DNA from: Tessaracoccus flavescens | GTDB taxonomy: Bacteria; Actinomycetota; Actinomycetes; Propionibacteriales; Propionibacteriaceae | Length of the DNA: 64,000 nt | NCBI RefSeq assembly: GCF_001998865.1 | Contig: NZ_CP019607.1 | Span: 1,984,001 to 2,048,000 of the forward strand | Direction: 5' to 3' | Part shown: positions 37,224 through 46,514 of the stretch, piece after piece | Position numbering within the stretch: position 1 is the first letter of the stretch | Layout: every line of letters starts with the position of its first letter | Made by a program: the position numbers and the translations under genes | Notes under the pieces: generated by a model | What the model saw: only the letters and a program-made list of their open reading frames with translations | Told to the model about the DNA's origin: nothing | The model's database searches: none

Positions 37224-38336
37224 TCAGGCCACCACGTCGTCGAGTTCGACCCAGTCGCGGCCGAAGGCCTCGGCCACCGGGCGCGAGGTGAGGTGGCCGG
37301 CGTGTGTCGACAGCCCCTTCGCGAGGGCGGGGTCGCCGCGGAGGGCCTCGAGCCAGCCCCCGGCGAGGGCCTTCACGTAGGGGAGTGTCGCGTTCGTCAG
37401 CGCCCAGGTCGAGGTGATCGGGACGACCCCCGGGATGTTGGCCACGCAGTAGAACGTCGAGTCGTGGACGCGGAAGGTCGGGTCGGCGTGTGTCGTCGGG
37501 CGGCTCGACTCGAAGCAGCCGCCCTGGTCGATCGACACGTCGACGAGGACGGAGCCGGGCTTCATCCCCGCGACCATCTCGTCGGTGACCAGCTTCGGAG
37601 CCCGGGCGCCCGGGACGAGGACGGTGCCGATCACCAGATCGGCGCCGAGGACCTGCTCGCGCACCGACAGGTCGGACGAGGCCAGCTGTTGCACCCGGTT
37701 GCCCCACCTGGCAAGACAGAACCGCAGCTTCTCCAGGTTCGTGTCCAACAACGTGACGTCCGCTCCCATCCCCAGCGCGACCTCCGTGGCGTTCTGCCCG
37801 ACGACGCCCGCGCCGAGGACGACGACCTTCGCGTTGGCGACGCCGCCGATCCCGCCCATCAGCACACCGCGTCCCCCCGAGTTCTTCAGCAGCTCGTGGG
37901 CGCCGACCTGTGGGGCCAGACAGCCCGCCACCTCGCTCATCGGGTACAGCAGCGGAAGCAGGCCCGACGACAACTGCACCGTCTCGTAGGCGATCGAGGT
38001 GGTCCCGGCCGCGAGCAGCGCATCGACCAGCGGCTCGTCCGCCGCGAGATGAAGGTAGGTGAAGAGAACCAGGTCATCGCGCAGCCTGTGATATTCCTCC
38101 TCCACCGGCTCCTTCACCTTCAGGACGAGCTCCGAACCGGCCCACAGGGCGTCCGCGTCGTCGACGATGTCGGCGCCGACGGCCCGGAAGGCATCGTCGG
38201 AGATCGACGACCCGACACCGGCATCCGTCCCGACCGCGACGGTGTGCCCCCTCGTCACCAGTTCATGCACGCCGACGGGGGTGATGGCCACCCGGTACTC
38301 GCTGTTCTTCACCTCACGGGGCACGCCGATCCGCAT
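37224..38336 (-). CDS. ald: Alanine dehydrogenase
   Basis: A 370-residue NAD-dependent enzyme interconverting L-alanine and pyruvate plus ammonia. IGVPREVKNSEYRVAITP (3-20), VKEPVEEEY, LFTYLHLAAD and the Rossmann loop VVVLGAGVVGQNA are diagnostic. Substrate residues Lys near 74 and His near 95 are in place. A strong AAAGGAG ribosome-binding site precedes the ATG. The length equals characterised Ald proteins. Confidence 0.95.
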   Translation of the reverse strand: MRIGVPREVKNSEYRVAITPVGVHELVTRGHTVAVGTDAGVGSSISDDAFRAVGADIVDDADALWAGSELVLKVKEPVEEEYHRLRDDLVLFTYLHLAADEPLVDALLAAGTTSIAYETVQLSSGLLPLLYPMSEVAGCLAPQVGAHELLKNSGGRGVLMGGIGGVANAKVVVLGAGVVGQNATEVALGMGADVTLLDTNLEKLRFCLARWGNRVQQLASSDLSVREQVLGADLVIGTVLVPGARAPKLVTDEMVAGMKPGSVLVDVSIDQGGCFESSRPTTHADPTFRVHDSTFYCVANIPGVVPITSTWALTNATLPYVKALAGGWLEALRGDPALAKGLSTHAGHLTSRPVAEAFGRDWVELDDVVA

Positions 38337-38496
38337 CCGAGCTCCTTTGCCATGGCGGTTGGAAACAGGTTATCGCCGCAGGTCACCGCGCAGATGCCAT
38401 CCACGAATCCTCAGAATCACGAACCAGCCCGCAGAGCAAAACTCCTAGTCAACGCGATTCACCTCAACCAGCCTGAGAGGGTTCCTGAGAAATTCT

Positions 38497-38525
38497 TTGG
38501 AAATCGTGACATTTCCGTGTAGCGT
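38497..38525 (+). promoter_or_regulatory. Promoter of RlpA-domain gene (TTGGAA-17-TAGCGT)
   Basis: TTGGAA at 38497-38502 and TAGCGT at 38520-38525 are separated by exactly 17 bases. A CCTGAGA word is repeated just upstream (38472 and 38484). The layout and the TTTGG(A/G)AATC context recur before the DUF348-G5-RlpA gene at 55061, suggesting common control. Confidence 0.6.
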
Positions 38526-38561
38526 CAGGCACGCTCACCCCCCGGAAGGACCGAGAACCAC

Positions 38562-39410
38562 ATGCTCAAGCGCCTCATCGTGGCCGCCATGGCGGCACTG
38601 GTCGGAACGACCATCGCGGTCGCCGCACCGCAGACCGCCCAGGCCAACGACGCCCGCGTCTACAGCACTCCCGGTGACCACCTGGTCAACGGGCGCTACT
38701 GGAACACCGAGTGCGACATGTACTCCGAGAAGGTCGTCCGCTGCACCACCGACATCTGGGCTGACAAGGTCGTCAAGGTCGGCGGCTCCTACGTCAAGCA
38801 CCAGGGTTGGGTCTTCAACAACCTGACCTACCTTCACTCCGACCGTGGGCAGTGGGGGAGCAACCCGCTCGCAAGCAACCGCACCTGGACGGCCGAGGAC
38901 GGCCGTCAGTGGCGCACCGAGTGCGACAACGCCACCACCGGTCGCGGCGGCTGCCGCAGCTACTCCAAGGCCGACGTGACCACGCTCGTCAAGGGCAAGG
39001 TCGTGCAGAAGGAGCAGTGGCAGTTCAACAACATCGTCCAGTTCTCCTCCTCGAGCGTCCCGGCAGTGACGACCATCCCCGCCGCAGCCCCGAAGCTCGA
39101 CGGAGTTCCGGTCGAGACCCAGCCCGCCGCGTACCAGACCTGCAAGGCCTCGTACTACTGGCAGGGCCAGCGCACCGCCAACGGCGAGTACTTCAACCCC
39201 AACGGCTACAGCACCGCGCACCGCACGCTGCCCTTCGGCACGCAGGTCAAGGTCGTCAACCCGAACAACGGCAAGTCCGTCGTGGTCCGCGTCAACGACC
39301 GTGGCCCCTTCATCTCCGGCCGCTGCCTCGACCTGTCGCGTGCAGCCATGCAGGCCATCGGCGGCACCTCCGCCGGCGTGATCACCGTCAACTACCGGGT
39401 GCTCGGCTGA
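38562..39410 (+). CDS. Secreted protein with RlpA-type double-psi barrel
   Basis: A 282-residue secreted protein with a signal peptide 1-28 ending AQA. Residues 30-165 hold two similar stretches (RYWNTECDMYSEKVVRCTTDI and QWRTECDNATTGRGGCRSY, each followed by W-x-FNN), an internal repeat with Cys pairs. Residues 195-282 form an RlpA domain: KASYYWQGQRTANGEYFN, TLPFGTQVKVVN, VNDRGPFISGRCLDLS. The domain is nearly identical by eye to that of the protein at 55061. RlpA domains bind or cleave peptidoglycan glycan. The ribosome-binding site is GGAAGGA. Confidence 0.85.
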   Translation: MLKRLIVAAMAALVGTTIAVAAPQTAQANDARVYSTPGDHLVNGRYWNTECDMYSEKVVRCTTDIWADKVVKVGGSYVKHQGWVFNNLTYLHSDRGQWGSNPLASNRTWTAEDGRQWRTECDNATTGRGGCRSYSKADVTTLVKGKVVQKEQWQFNNIVQFSSSSVPAVTTIPAAAPKLDGVPVETQPAAYQTCKASYYWQGQRTANGEYFNPNGYSTAHRTLPFGTQVKVVNPNNGKSVVVRVNDRGPFISGRCLDLSRAAMQAIGGTSAGVITVNYRVLG

Positions 39411-39424
39411 TCCACCACGCAGCA

Positions 39425-39457
39425 ACGCCCCGGACCGTACAGGTCCGGGGCGTTTGT
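39425..39457 (+). terminator. Rho-independent terminator
   Basis: A 12-bp stem ACGCCCCGGACC / GGTCCGGGGCGT with loop GTACA followed by TTTGT, 14 bases after the RlpA-domain gene. Confidence 0.88.
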
Positions 39458-39469
39458 CATGTCGCCGAC

Positions 39470-40372
39470 TCAGCCCTCGAGGGCCCTTGTGAGCGCTTCC
39501 CTCGTCGGACCGCTTGCCGAACCAAGCCGACCGACCGCGAGCGAGGCGGCCACATTGGCCCGGTGCACCGCCTCCTCGACGCCAAGTCCCTCCGCGAGCA
39601 TGGCGAGCATCGCGCCAGCATGCGCGTCGCCCGCACCGGTGCTGTCGACGACGGTGACCGGTCGACCCGGAACCCGCAGCGGGGCCTCTCCCCGTCGATG
39701 CAGCACCGAGCCTTCGGCCCCGATCCGCTCGACGATGACGGCGTCCGCGCGGCCCAAGCGGGCCCAGAGCGAGTCGACATCTCCGCCCAGGAGCGCTAAC
39801 TCGCGGTCGTTGAGACTCGCCACGCTCGCCTGCGCGAGGACGGCGTCCAGCACGCCGTCGGGGATGTCGTCGACGAGGGGGCCGGGATCGAACAGCAAGG
39901 TCCGGGGCGCGTGGGTGCCCAGCCAGTAGGCGATCGTCGGCCCTGTCACCGGGTAGACGAGGTCATAGCCCGAGACGTAGACGGAGTCGTCGGGTGCCCA
40001 GTCGAGCGAGTCGAAGTCGTCCGGGGTGAGTTCCTGCTCGACGCCCGGGCTGGTCACGAAGGTGCGCTCACCGTCCGGCTCGATGAACCCGATGCTGGTT
40101 CCCGAGTCGCCGTCGCTCGAGCGGGGGAGCAGGATGGTGGCGCCGAGCCGGTCGAGTCCGTCGACCAGCATCGAGCCGATCGGGCCCGTCCCGATCCGGC
40201 CGAGCAAGGCCGTCTCCAGCCCGAGCCGGACCGCGGCCGCGACGATGTTGAACGCCCCACCCGGCTGCGCGACGACGGGCCCTGCGAGCACGTCCCCGCC
40301 CCGCTCCGGGAGGTTGGGCACGGTCATCATCTGGTCGCCGATCACGCTTCCGACGACGACGAGGCGAGTCAT
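39470..40372 (-). CDS. PfkB-family sugar/nucleoside kinase
   Basis: A 300-residue ribokinase-like kinase. The first PfkB signature lies in QPGGAFNIVAAAVRLG (about 35-50) and the second in VVDSTGAGDAHAGAML with the catalytic Asp near 248. Substrate could be a sugar or nucleoside. Its ATG overlaps the stop of an ADP-ribosylglycohydrolase-family gene, so the two form an operon; such pairs are found in nucleoside or ribosyl catabolism, which hints at ribose or ribosyl phosphorylation. Confidence 0.88.
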   Translation of the reverse strand: MTRLVVVGSVIGDQMMTVPNLPERGGDVLAGPVVAQPGGAFNIVAAAVRLGLETALLGRIGTGPIGSMLVDGLDRLGATILLPRSSDGDSGTSIGFIEPDGERTFVTSPGVEQELTPDDFDSLDWAPDDSVYVSGYDLVYPVTGPTIAYWLGTHAPRTLLFDPGPLVDDIPDGVLDAVLAQASVASLNDRELALLGGDVDSLWARLGRADAVIVERIGAEGSVLHRRGEAPLRVPGRPVTVVDSTGAGDAHAGAMLAMLAEGLGVEEAVHRANVAASLAVGRLGSASGPTREALTRALEG

Positions 40373-41349
40373 CGCCTCAACTCCAGCAGCCGGGCGGCGA
40401 GGCCGCGCAGGTCGAGGGTGGGATTCGCCGTCTCGAGGTAGGCCACCTCGTCCGGGGGGAACGCGTCGACGCCGTGGATCGCCCCGAGCACGGCCCCTGC
40501 CATGGCGGCCACCGTGTCGCTGTCCCCGCCGAGCGAGGCCGCGGCCAACACGCCGCCCCACGGGTCGTGCGGGTAGGCGGCCACGATCGCGAGAGCCGCG
40601 GGAACCGCCTCCTGGGTCGCCACGGACGTTCCGACGAGTGCGTCGATCTCGTCCAGCGGGTCTGGTCCCGAGGCGATGGACACCGCCCACCTGATGCGGC
40701 GCGCCACCGAGGGGCCAGGGGTGGAGTGCCCGCGTCGGGCACCCTCCTCGGCCGCCTCCACGGCGATGCGCAGCGCGTCGTGGACGTCTGCGCCCTCGAT
40801 GCCCGCGGAGACGGCGGCGCCGATCGCGGCCGCCCCGGCGTTGGCGATGTGGGTGTTGTGGGTGAGCAGGTTCACGGCCTCGAGCCGGTCGACGAACGCA
40901 GCGAGCGGGAAGAGGCGGTGCGCGATCCCGAGCGGGGCGACGCGCATCGCCGCGCCGTTCGTGTCGCCCCAGCGCCCGGTCTCTTCGGCGGGAACCCCGT
41001 CCCGGAAGGCCTGGATCGCGCGGAGCGTTGAGGGCCCGAGCAGATCGAGCGAGCCCTTGGCCTCCATCTCGTGATGCCAGTCGCTCAGGGCGGTGGCGAA
41101 GGCGTGCAGGTCGACGACGCCGTCGCCCTCGATGAGCAGCCGCGCCAGGATCACCGCCTGTTCGGTGTCATCGGTGACGGTGCCTGCGGTCTGCCCGGGG
41201 CTGATCGGGTTCTCCTCCGGCCCGCGGTGGAAGCGGTCGAGGCGTCCATAGAGCTCGCGCACCCGTTGTCGGGTGAGCATCTGGGTCGGCATCCCGAGAG
41301 CATCTCCGAGGGCCAGGCCGATCAGGGCACCCTCCGCGCGCGCAGTCAT
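40369..41349 (-). CDS. ADP-ribosylglycohydrolase (DraG) family protein
   Basis: A 326-residue DraG/ARH-family hydrolase. Metal-binding motifs are GTVTDDTEQA (about 55-64) and GGDSDTVAAMAGAVLGA near 272-288, and GLALGDALGMP opens the protein. The family removes ADP-ribose or cleaves other N-ribosides. Coupling to a PfkB kinase favours a ribosyl-compound salvage role over DraG control of nitrogenase, for which no partner is present. TAGGCT lies 6 bases before the ATG. Confidence 0.88.
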   Translation of the reverse strand: MTARAEGALIGLALGDALGMPTQMLTRQRVRELYGRLDRFHRGPEENPISPGQTAGTVTDDTEQAVILARLLIEGDGVVDLHAFATALSDWHHEMEAKGSLDLLGPSTLRAIQAFRDGVPAEETGRWGDTNGAAMRVAPLGIAHRLFPLAAFVDRLEAVNLLTHNTHIANAGAAAIGAAVSAGIEGADVHDALRIAVEAAEEGARRGHSTPGPSVARRIRWAVSIASGPDPLDEIDALVGTSVATQEAVPAALAIVAAYPHDPWGGVLAAASLGGDSDTVAAMAGAVLGAIHGVDAFPPDEVAYLETANPTLDLRGLAARLLELRR

Positions 41350-41382
41350 GGCGCAAGCCTACGGGCCACGCCCCGCCGTTGG

Positions 41383-42051
41383 TCAGTGAGCGAGCTGTTG
41401 GTGGCCGGCCTGCTGAAGGGCGAGGCGCTGTTCCAGCTTGCGGATCTCGCGGGCCGTCGCGTAGCGCACCTTCCCGTTCGCGACGTGGCCGCGCATCACG
41501 ATGCGGGGAAAGCCCTTCTCCGGTCGCGTGGCGACGTTCGAGTTGAACATGCCCTGGTTGCCGACCGAGAGCCGCTCCGTGTCGACTCCCCATCCCTGCG
41601 GGACGATGAACGTGGGAGAACCTCCGTGCGCGACCACCACCAGGTCGATCACGGGAGCGAGCGCGACGGCCTCCATGAAGTTGATCTTCACCGAGTGCCA
41701 GATCGAGCAGTAGAGCTCCATGAACGGTGGCACCTGCCAGCGACCATGCAGATTCAGGCTCTTCTTGTCCTTGCCGAGCATCAACGGGTTGTCCCAGGTC
41801 GAGCCGGGTCCCTCCAGCGCGGGGGTCACGTCGAGCAGGAAGGCGGCCAACTCGGCGCTGGGGACCAGATCTCCGACGATCCGGCGGAGCTCGCCCTGCG
41901 TCTTCGCCTCGAGTCCGACGGCGACCCTGCCGTTCATCTCGTCGAAGTCGAGTCGTCCATCGGCGGCTGCCTGCCGGACGAGTTCGACGGCGCGCTCCCG
42001 CTGCGCCGAGGTGATCCGGAGCTGGTCGTCGGTGTTGTCGTAGTTCTGCAC
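41383..42051 (-). CDS. DUF1707 (SHOCT-like) domain protein
   Basis: A 222-residue protein. Residues 10-65 (LRITSAQRERAVELVRQAAADGRLDFDEMNGR) are a DUF1707 domain. The C-terminal half (VPQGWGVDTERLSVGNQG to RIVMRGHVANGKVRY) resembles the cell-wall-stress LiaF/DUF2154 beta fold. No membrane segment is seen. The GTG start at 42051 is inferred; a frame open up to 43179 on this strand is a shadow of the divergent MFS gene. Confidence 0.8.
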   Translation of the reverse strand: MQNYDNTDDQLRITSAQRERAVELVRQAAADGRLDFDEMNGRVAVGLEAKTQGELRRIVGDLVPSAELAAFLLDVTPALEGPGSTWDNPLMLGKDKKSLNLHGRWQVPPFMELYCSIWHSVKINFMEAVALAPVIDLVVVAHGGSPTFIVPQGWGVDTERLSVGNQGMFNSNVATRPEKGFPRIVMRGHVANGKVRYATAREIRKLEQRLALQQAGHQQLAH

Positions 42052-42183
42052 CCCTCCATCCTCGCGGATGGGCGGGTCGCGCGCCTCCGTCTCGCGGTGG
42101 GATCTCCTCAGCCGCGAGGATGAGGTGCTGCTAACCGACCCCACCGGCCGCGCCCGATGGGGCATGGGGCAGACTTTCCCCTC

Positions 42184-43386
42184 GTGCGATTCCTGGCCCT
42201 GATCGGTGGAGTGCTGATCCAACTCGTAGTCGGCGGCGTGTACGCGTGGAGCCTCTTCGGTCGCGCGCTGCAGGCCCCCGAGGCGATGGCCCTCGGAGCC
42301 GTCGAGGCCACCGTGCCCTTCGAGGTCGCCATCGGCATGATCTTCATCGGCACCTCGATCGGGGGCCGCCTCCAGGACCGCAGCAGCCCTCGTGTCGTCG
42401 CGCTGATCGGCAGCGCCGTCTACGCGGGAGGCCTGATCCTCGCCTCCTTCGCCCGCTCCGCCGATGACTTCTGGCTGCTCGTGCTCGGCTACGGCGTGAT
42501 CGGCGGCTTCGGCCTCGGCATGGCCTACATCGTGCCCGTCGCCCTGCTGCAGAAGTGGTTCCCGGCCAAACGCGCGCTCGTCACCGGCATCGCCGTCGGA
42601 GGGTTCGGCTTCGGTGCCACCCTGACCTCTCCCGTCGCCCAGGCACTGCTCGCCGACAACCCCACCAGCCCCGCCGCCGCGTTTCTCCCGCTCGGCGTCG
42701 GCTACCTGGTGCTCGGGGTTGTCGGCTCGTTGCTGATGTTCGCGCCGCCCGTCACCGCGAGCGGGTCGGCCGAGGCCGCGGGCGACCTGAGTGTCAGGGA
42801 AGCGCTGCGCACACCCCAGTGGTACCTGCTGACGGCCGTCCTCGTGGTCGCGGTCGCCTCCGGCATCTCGCTGATCTCGATGATGGCGACCGCCTCGGTC
42901 GAGGTGGCGGGTTTCGATGTCGCCGCGGCCGCGACCATCGTCGGGGCGCTCGCGCTGTTCAACGGGGCCGGGCGGATCGCCTGGGCCGCCGTCGCCCAGA
43001 GGGTCGGCCCGCTGCCGGTGCTCGCCGTCATCCTCGCGCTGGAGGGCATCTCGCTGATCGCGCTCCCGCACGCGACGGGCATCGGGTTCGTCGCCCTCGC
43101 GGCCGTGGTCTACCTCTGCTACGGCGGGGCCTTCGGCACCCTCCCCGCGGCCGCCGGAGCCTTCTTCGGCATGAGCCACGCGGGCGCCATCTACGGGCTG
43201 ATGCTCGTGGGCTGGTCGCTGGCAGGCGTGGTGGGCCCCCTTGTCGCCACGTGGTTGGTCGGACCAGAGCGCAACTATCTCCTCGGCTTCACGGCGATGG
43301 GCGTCCTTGCCGTGCTCGGTGTCATCCTGCCGGTCACCCTGCGAAAAAACCTTCGCGGCACCCCCTCCCCAGTCCGGGCGGTTTAA
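42184..43386 (+). CDS. MFS transporter, OxlT-like (oxalate/formate antiporter family)
   Basis: A 400-residue, 12-helix MFS carrier. IQLVVGGVYAWSLFGRALQ opens it as in OxlT-like proteins, and GLGMAYIVPVALLQKWFPAKRALVTGIAVGGFGFGA is the family's diagnostic middle. Substrate is unknown, probably a monocarboxylate. GTG 42184 has an AGACTT-like element 7 bases upstream; the ATG 27 bases earlier is possible. Confidence 0.85.
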   Translation: MRFLALIGGVLIQLVVGGVYAWSLFGRALQAPEAMALGAVEATVPFEVAIGMIFIGTSIGGRLQDRSSPRVVALIGSAVYAGGLILASFARSADDFWLLVLGYGVIGGFGLGMAYIVPVALLQKWFPAKRALVTGIAVGGFGFGATLTSPVAQALLADNPTSPAAAFLPLGVGYLVLGVVGSLLMFAPPVTASGSAEAAGDLSVREALRTPQWYLLTAVLVVAVASGISLISMMATASVEVAGFDVAAAATIVGALALFNGAGRIAWAAVAQRVGPLPVLAVILALEGISLIALPHATGIGFVALAAVVYLCYGGAFGTLPAAAGAFFGMSHAGAIYGLMLVGWSLAGVVGPLVATWLVGPERNYLLGFTAMGVLAVLGVILPVTLRKNLRGTPSPVRAV

Positions 43387-43525
43387 CGGTCAATTACCCT
43401 GGTTTGATGTCCGATTCCCTTTAGGTGGATCGGTTTCGAGCAGCTAAGGTGTGCCGAGCTTGTCCGTGGCAAGATCGATTGCGCCGGGCGGGCTGGCCCG
43501 TGCCTTGGTAATTAGGGAGAGAAAA

Positions 43526-43941
43526 TTGCCACAGGGTGCCAGACGGAGCGCTCTCCAATCGCGCGCACGCCGTTTCGTGAGTGCAACGCTGCCTTAGGTC
43601 TGCTGGGGGGTGCACTCACCGGACTCACACAGACCGCTGAAGCGGCACCCGGCGATCTCGCATTCGGCGTCGTCACAGTTGACGCAAACAAGAACAACGT
43701 GGTCGACACCGGTGCCGCCGGCTCGAACGACCTTCCCGTGGCCGGCGTCACCATGACGCTGAAGGGGTCCAACCCCGCGCACCCCGGATGGACGACCACG
43801 ACGAAGGCCGACGGCTCCTGGTCGTTCCCGGCCAGCGCCGACTACAGCGCCTCGCCCGGCCCGTTCACAGTGACGCTCAACGCGGACAAGGTCAACAGAG
43901 ACGGCTACCTGGCACCTTCGCCGTCGCGGGTCACCGCGTGA
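43526..43941 (+). pseudogene. Secreted SdrD-B-like surface protein, N-terminal fragment
   Basis: A TTG start at 43526 with AGGGAG upstream opens MPQGARRSALQSRARRFVS, a basic signal-peptide n-region, but reaches TAG at 43595. The hydrophobic core and cleavage region (LGLLGGALTGLTQTAEAAPG) continue in another frame from 43597, so one base is gained or lost near 43595. Next comes VDTGAAGSNDLPVAGVTMTLKG, then TTTTKADGSWSFP, an SdrD B-like/Cna-type repeat. At about 43905-43912 family sequence stops and a sortase begins in a different frame. The remainder of the surface protein is absent. Confidence 0.75.
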
Positions 43942-44237
43942 CCCACGGGGAGCCGCTACGCAATCTTCCCCAGCTGCGGGTGGGCGACGACGTGATCGTC
44001 GAGACCAGGGACGCGACCTACACCTACCGCCTGATCAATGACGGCGACTCGCTCGAGGTCACCAACCTGGCCACCTGGGTGCTCGACCCCGTTCCGGCAA
44101 ATCCGGAAGGGGGAGTGCAGCCGGCCCAGGACCCGGGCCAGAGCCTGCTCACTCTTGTCGCCTGCGCGGAGGTGTTCCACACCGACCACCGCCTGATCGC
44201 GTTCGCCGAACTCGTCGACACCGAACCCCGCGGCTGA
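43905..44237 (+). pseudogene. Class E-like sortase, C-terminal fragment
   Basis: The frame reads GTFAVAGHRVTHGEPLRNLPQLRVGDDVIVET ... YTYRL, then WVLDPVPANP, LLTLVACAEVFHTDHRLIAFAEL. This is the catalytic half of an actinobacterial class E-type sortase, with the active His (AGHRVTHG), Cys (LVACAE) and Arg (TDHR) all present. About 100-150 N-terminal residues including the membrane anchor are missing. A surface protein and its sortase are natural neighbours, so a single deletion of the DNA between them explains the chimera. Confidence 0.82.
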
Positions 44238-44245
44238 TCCTCGGC

Positions 44246-44842
44246 TCAGAGGACGCCGAGGCCGACCAGCCAGATCCGGGTGTCGGCGTCGCTGGTCCAG
44301 ACGTGTCCCTGCCAGCCTGTCTCGACGGCGGCATCGACGTTGGCCTGCTTGTCGTCGACGAAAGCGATCTCGCGGCCCTCATGGCCGAGTTTCCGCTCGA
44401 CGTGGCGGTAGAGGGCCGGGTCGGGCTTGGAGAGGCCGATGGTCGCCGACACGAACAGGTGGTCGACATCGGAGCGCCAAGGGGCCTTGTCTGCCGCGAC
44501 CTGCATGGCGCGCGGCGAGTTCGACAGGACAGCGACGGTGACCCCCGCGCCACGCACCTCGCGCAGCAGTTGGCGCGCCGTGGCCCGCAGTTCGCTCCAG
44601 CAGTTCGCGTCGAGCTCCGCGAGGTCGGCGATCAGCCCGGGATCGGACTCCACGCCGACCGCCTCGAGCAGCGGTCCCCAGTACTGCTCGTCCGGGACGC
44701 CCGCATCGTAGTCGACGCGCCCCTCCCAGTAGTGGGTCTCGAGCCTCTCCCGGGTCGTCCCGATGCGCTTGGCCAGCTCCGGGAGCAGCGACGGGGGAGA
44801 GGCGAGGACGTCGCCCAGGTCGAACACGACGGCGTGGATCAT
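44246..44842 (-). CDS. HAD-superfamily hydrolase (YihX-like)
   Basis: A 198-residue HAD IA protein. Motif I VFDLGDVLAS has the nucleophile Asp with Gly in the acid position, as in the YihX/epoxide-hydrolase-type subgroup. Motif II is AVLSNSP, the Lys is in LSKPDPALY, and motif IV is IAFVDDKQANVDAA. The block IWLVGLGVL closes the protein. TAGGAT lies 6 bases before the ATG. Substrate is unknown. Confidence 0.85.
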   Translation of the reverse strand: MIHAVVFDLGDVLASPPSLLPELAKRIGTTRERLETHYWEGRVDYDAGVPDEQYWGPLLEAVGVESDPGLIADLAELDANCWSELRATARQLLREVRGAGVTVAVLSNSPRAMQVAADKAPWRSDVDHLFVSATIGLSKPDPALYRHVERKLGHEGREIAFVDDKQANVDAAVETGWQGHVWTSDADTRIWLVGLGVL

Positions 44843-45067
44843 GGATCGATCCTAGCCGCGGCACACGCGCGCCGTCCCGGTTCGCGACGGCTCCGGGTCA
44901 CGGTGGGCACGCGTGGCTCGTCCGCTGAGGCAGGCGCGTGGGCCGCGGCGGCCGGGGTCTCCGGTTCCCCGGTCGCGTCGGCCCACCGTCGGACGCGACG
45001 GAACGGTGCGCATTGCAGGACGTGGGGCCGTGGGGGGTCTAGGTTTATGGCCCAGAAAGGAGCCGAC

Positions 45068-46507
45068 ATGTCTGAACCCATCCGGCCCGAGGCAAGCGCC
45101 ACCTCCATCGAGGTCAACGGCATCAACGTCATCGCCGAGGACGAGCGCAAGGGCGAGCCCCGTGACCTGTTCATGCCGTGGTTCGCGGCCAACATCTCGA
45201 TCCTCGCGATCCCCTACGGCGTCTGGCTCCTCGGCTTCGGGATCTCGTTCTGGCAGGCGACGATCGCCGGCGTGCTCGGCGTCATCGCGTCGTTCCTGCT
45301 CGTCGGCTTCTCGTCACTTGCCGGAAAGGTCGGCTCCGCCCCCACCATGATCCTGTCCCGCGCCGCCTTCGGCGTGCGGGGCAACGCGCTGCCCTCGGTG
45401 ATCGGCTACCTGATCCTCGTCGGCTGGGAGATCGTGCTCGTCACGCTGGCGACGCTTGCCACCAACACCGTCCTCGGCCGTCTCGGCTGGTCGACGGGCA
45501 ACGTGTCGATGATCATCTCCTTCCTGATCATCGCCGCCATCATCATGGCCGCCGGAATCCTCGGCTTCGACGCCATCATGAAGGTGCAGACCTGGATCAC
45601 CTGGGCCACCGCCGTGCTGACGGTCGTCTACATCGCCCTGACCGTTTCGCACATCAACCTCGCGAACGTGATGGCGATCCCGGCAGGCAGCTTCCAGGCG
45701 GTACTCGGCGCCCTCGTCCTCGCCATGACCGGCTTCGGCCTCTCCTGGGCGAACTCGGCCTCCGACTACTCCCGCTACCTTCCCCGCACGTCGTCGAGCT
45801 CCGGGGTGGTCGCCTGGACCACGTTCGGTGCATCGGTCGCACCCATCGTGCTCGTCATCTACGGCCTCCTGCTCGCAGGCTCCGACGAGAAGCTGAGCGA
45901 GGCGGTCAACCTCGACCCGATCGGCGCCCTCACCGCGATCCTGCCCCTGTGGTTCCTGATCCCGTTCGTCATCGTCGCAATCCTCGGCCTGGTCGGTGGC
46001 GCCGTGCTCGACATCTACTCCTCCGGCCTGACGCTGCTCGCCCTCGGGCTGCCGGTCAAGCGCTGGCAGGCCGCAGCCCTCGACGGGGTGCTGATGGTCA
46101 TCGGCACGATCTACATCGTGTGGTTCGCGCAGAACTTCATCGGCCCCTTCCAGGCCTTCCTGATCACGCTCGGCGTGCCCCTGGCCGTCTGGGTCGGCAT
46201 CTTCCTCGCGGACCTGATGCTGCGCCGTCAGGGCTACCACGACGAGGCGCTGTTCGACGCGAAGGGACCGTACGGCTCGGTGAACTGGACGTCGGTCATC
46301 CTCATGGTCGTCGGCTCGGTCATCGGCTGGGGCCTCGTCACCAACACCATGGCGAGCTTCACCCAGTGGCAGGGCTACCTGCTCGGCCCGCTCGGCGGCA
46401 AGGAGGGCCCGTGGGCGTACTCGAACCTCGGCGTCCTCGTCGCCATCCTGATCGGCTTCTTCGGCTACTGGGCCCTGTGCGGCAGGCGGGTCCGCCAGCA
46501 GCCGTGA
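45068..46507 (+). CDS. NCS1-family nucleobase permease
   Basis: A 479-residue carrier of the nucleobase:cation symporter-1 family (CodB/FCY type). [20 protein letters not shown] and [26 protein letters not shown] are family signatures, and [13 protein letters not shown] a third. It has about twelve helices. It probably imports cytosine, purines or a related base. AAAGGAG stands 6 bases before the ATG, and TAGGTT upstream could be its -10. Confidence 0.9.
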   Translation: MSEPIRPEASATSIEVNGINVIAEDERKGEPRDLFMPWFAANISILAIPYGVWLLGFGISFWQATIAGVLGVIASFLLVGFSSLAGKVGSAPTMILSRAAFGVRGNALPSVIGYLILVGWEIVLVTLATLATNTVLGRLGWSTGNVSMIISFLIIAAIIMAAGILGFDAIMKVQTWITWATAVLTVVYIALTVSHINLANVMAIPAGSFQAVLGALVLAMTGFGLSWANSASDYSRYLPRTSSSSGVVAWTTFGASVAPIVLVIYGLLLAGSDEKLSEAVNLDPIGALTAILPLWFLIPFVIVAILGLVGGAVLDIYSSGLTLLALGLPVKRWQAAALDGVLMVIGTIYIVWFAQNFIGPFQAFLITLGVPLAVWVGIFLADLMLRRQGYHDEALFDAKGPYGSVNWTSVILMVVGSVIGWGLVTNTMASFTQWQGYLLGPLGGKEGPWAYSNLGVLVAILIGFFGYWALCGRRVRQQP

Positions 46508-46514
46508 GGACCCG

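Noticed and set aside
38340..38561. A ydaO-type (c-di-AMP) riboswitch before the wall-protein gene
   Set aside because: Such riboswitches precede actinobacterial wall genes, but none of the conserved core words are present here or at 54936-55060.
41383..43179. A 598-codon open frame on the minus strand
   Set aside because: Only the last 222 codons resemble a protein family (DUF1707); the rest is antisense to an MFS gene and is Arg/Gly/Asp-rich.
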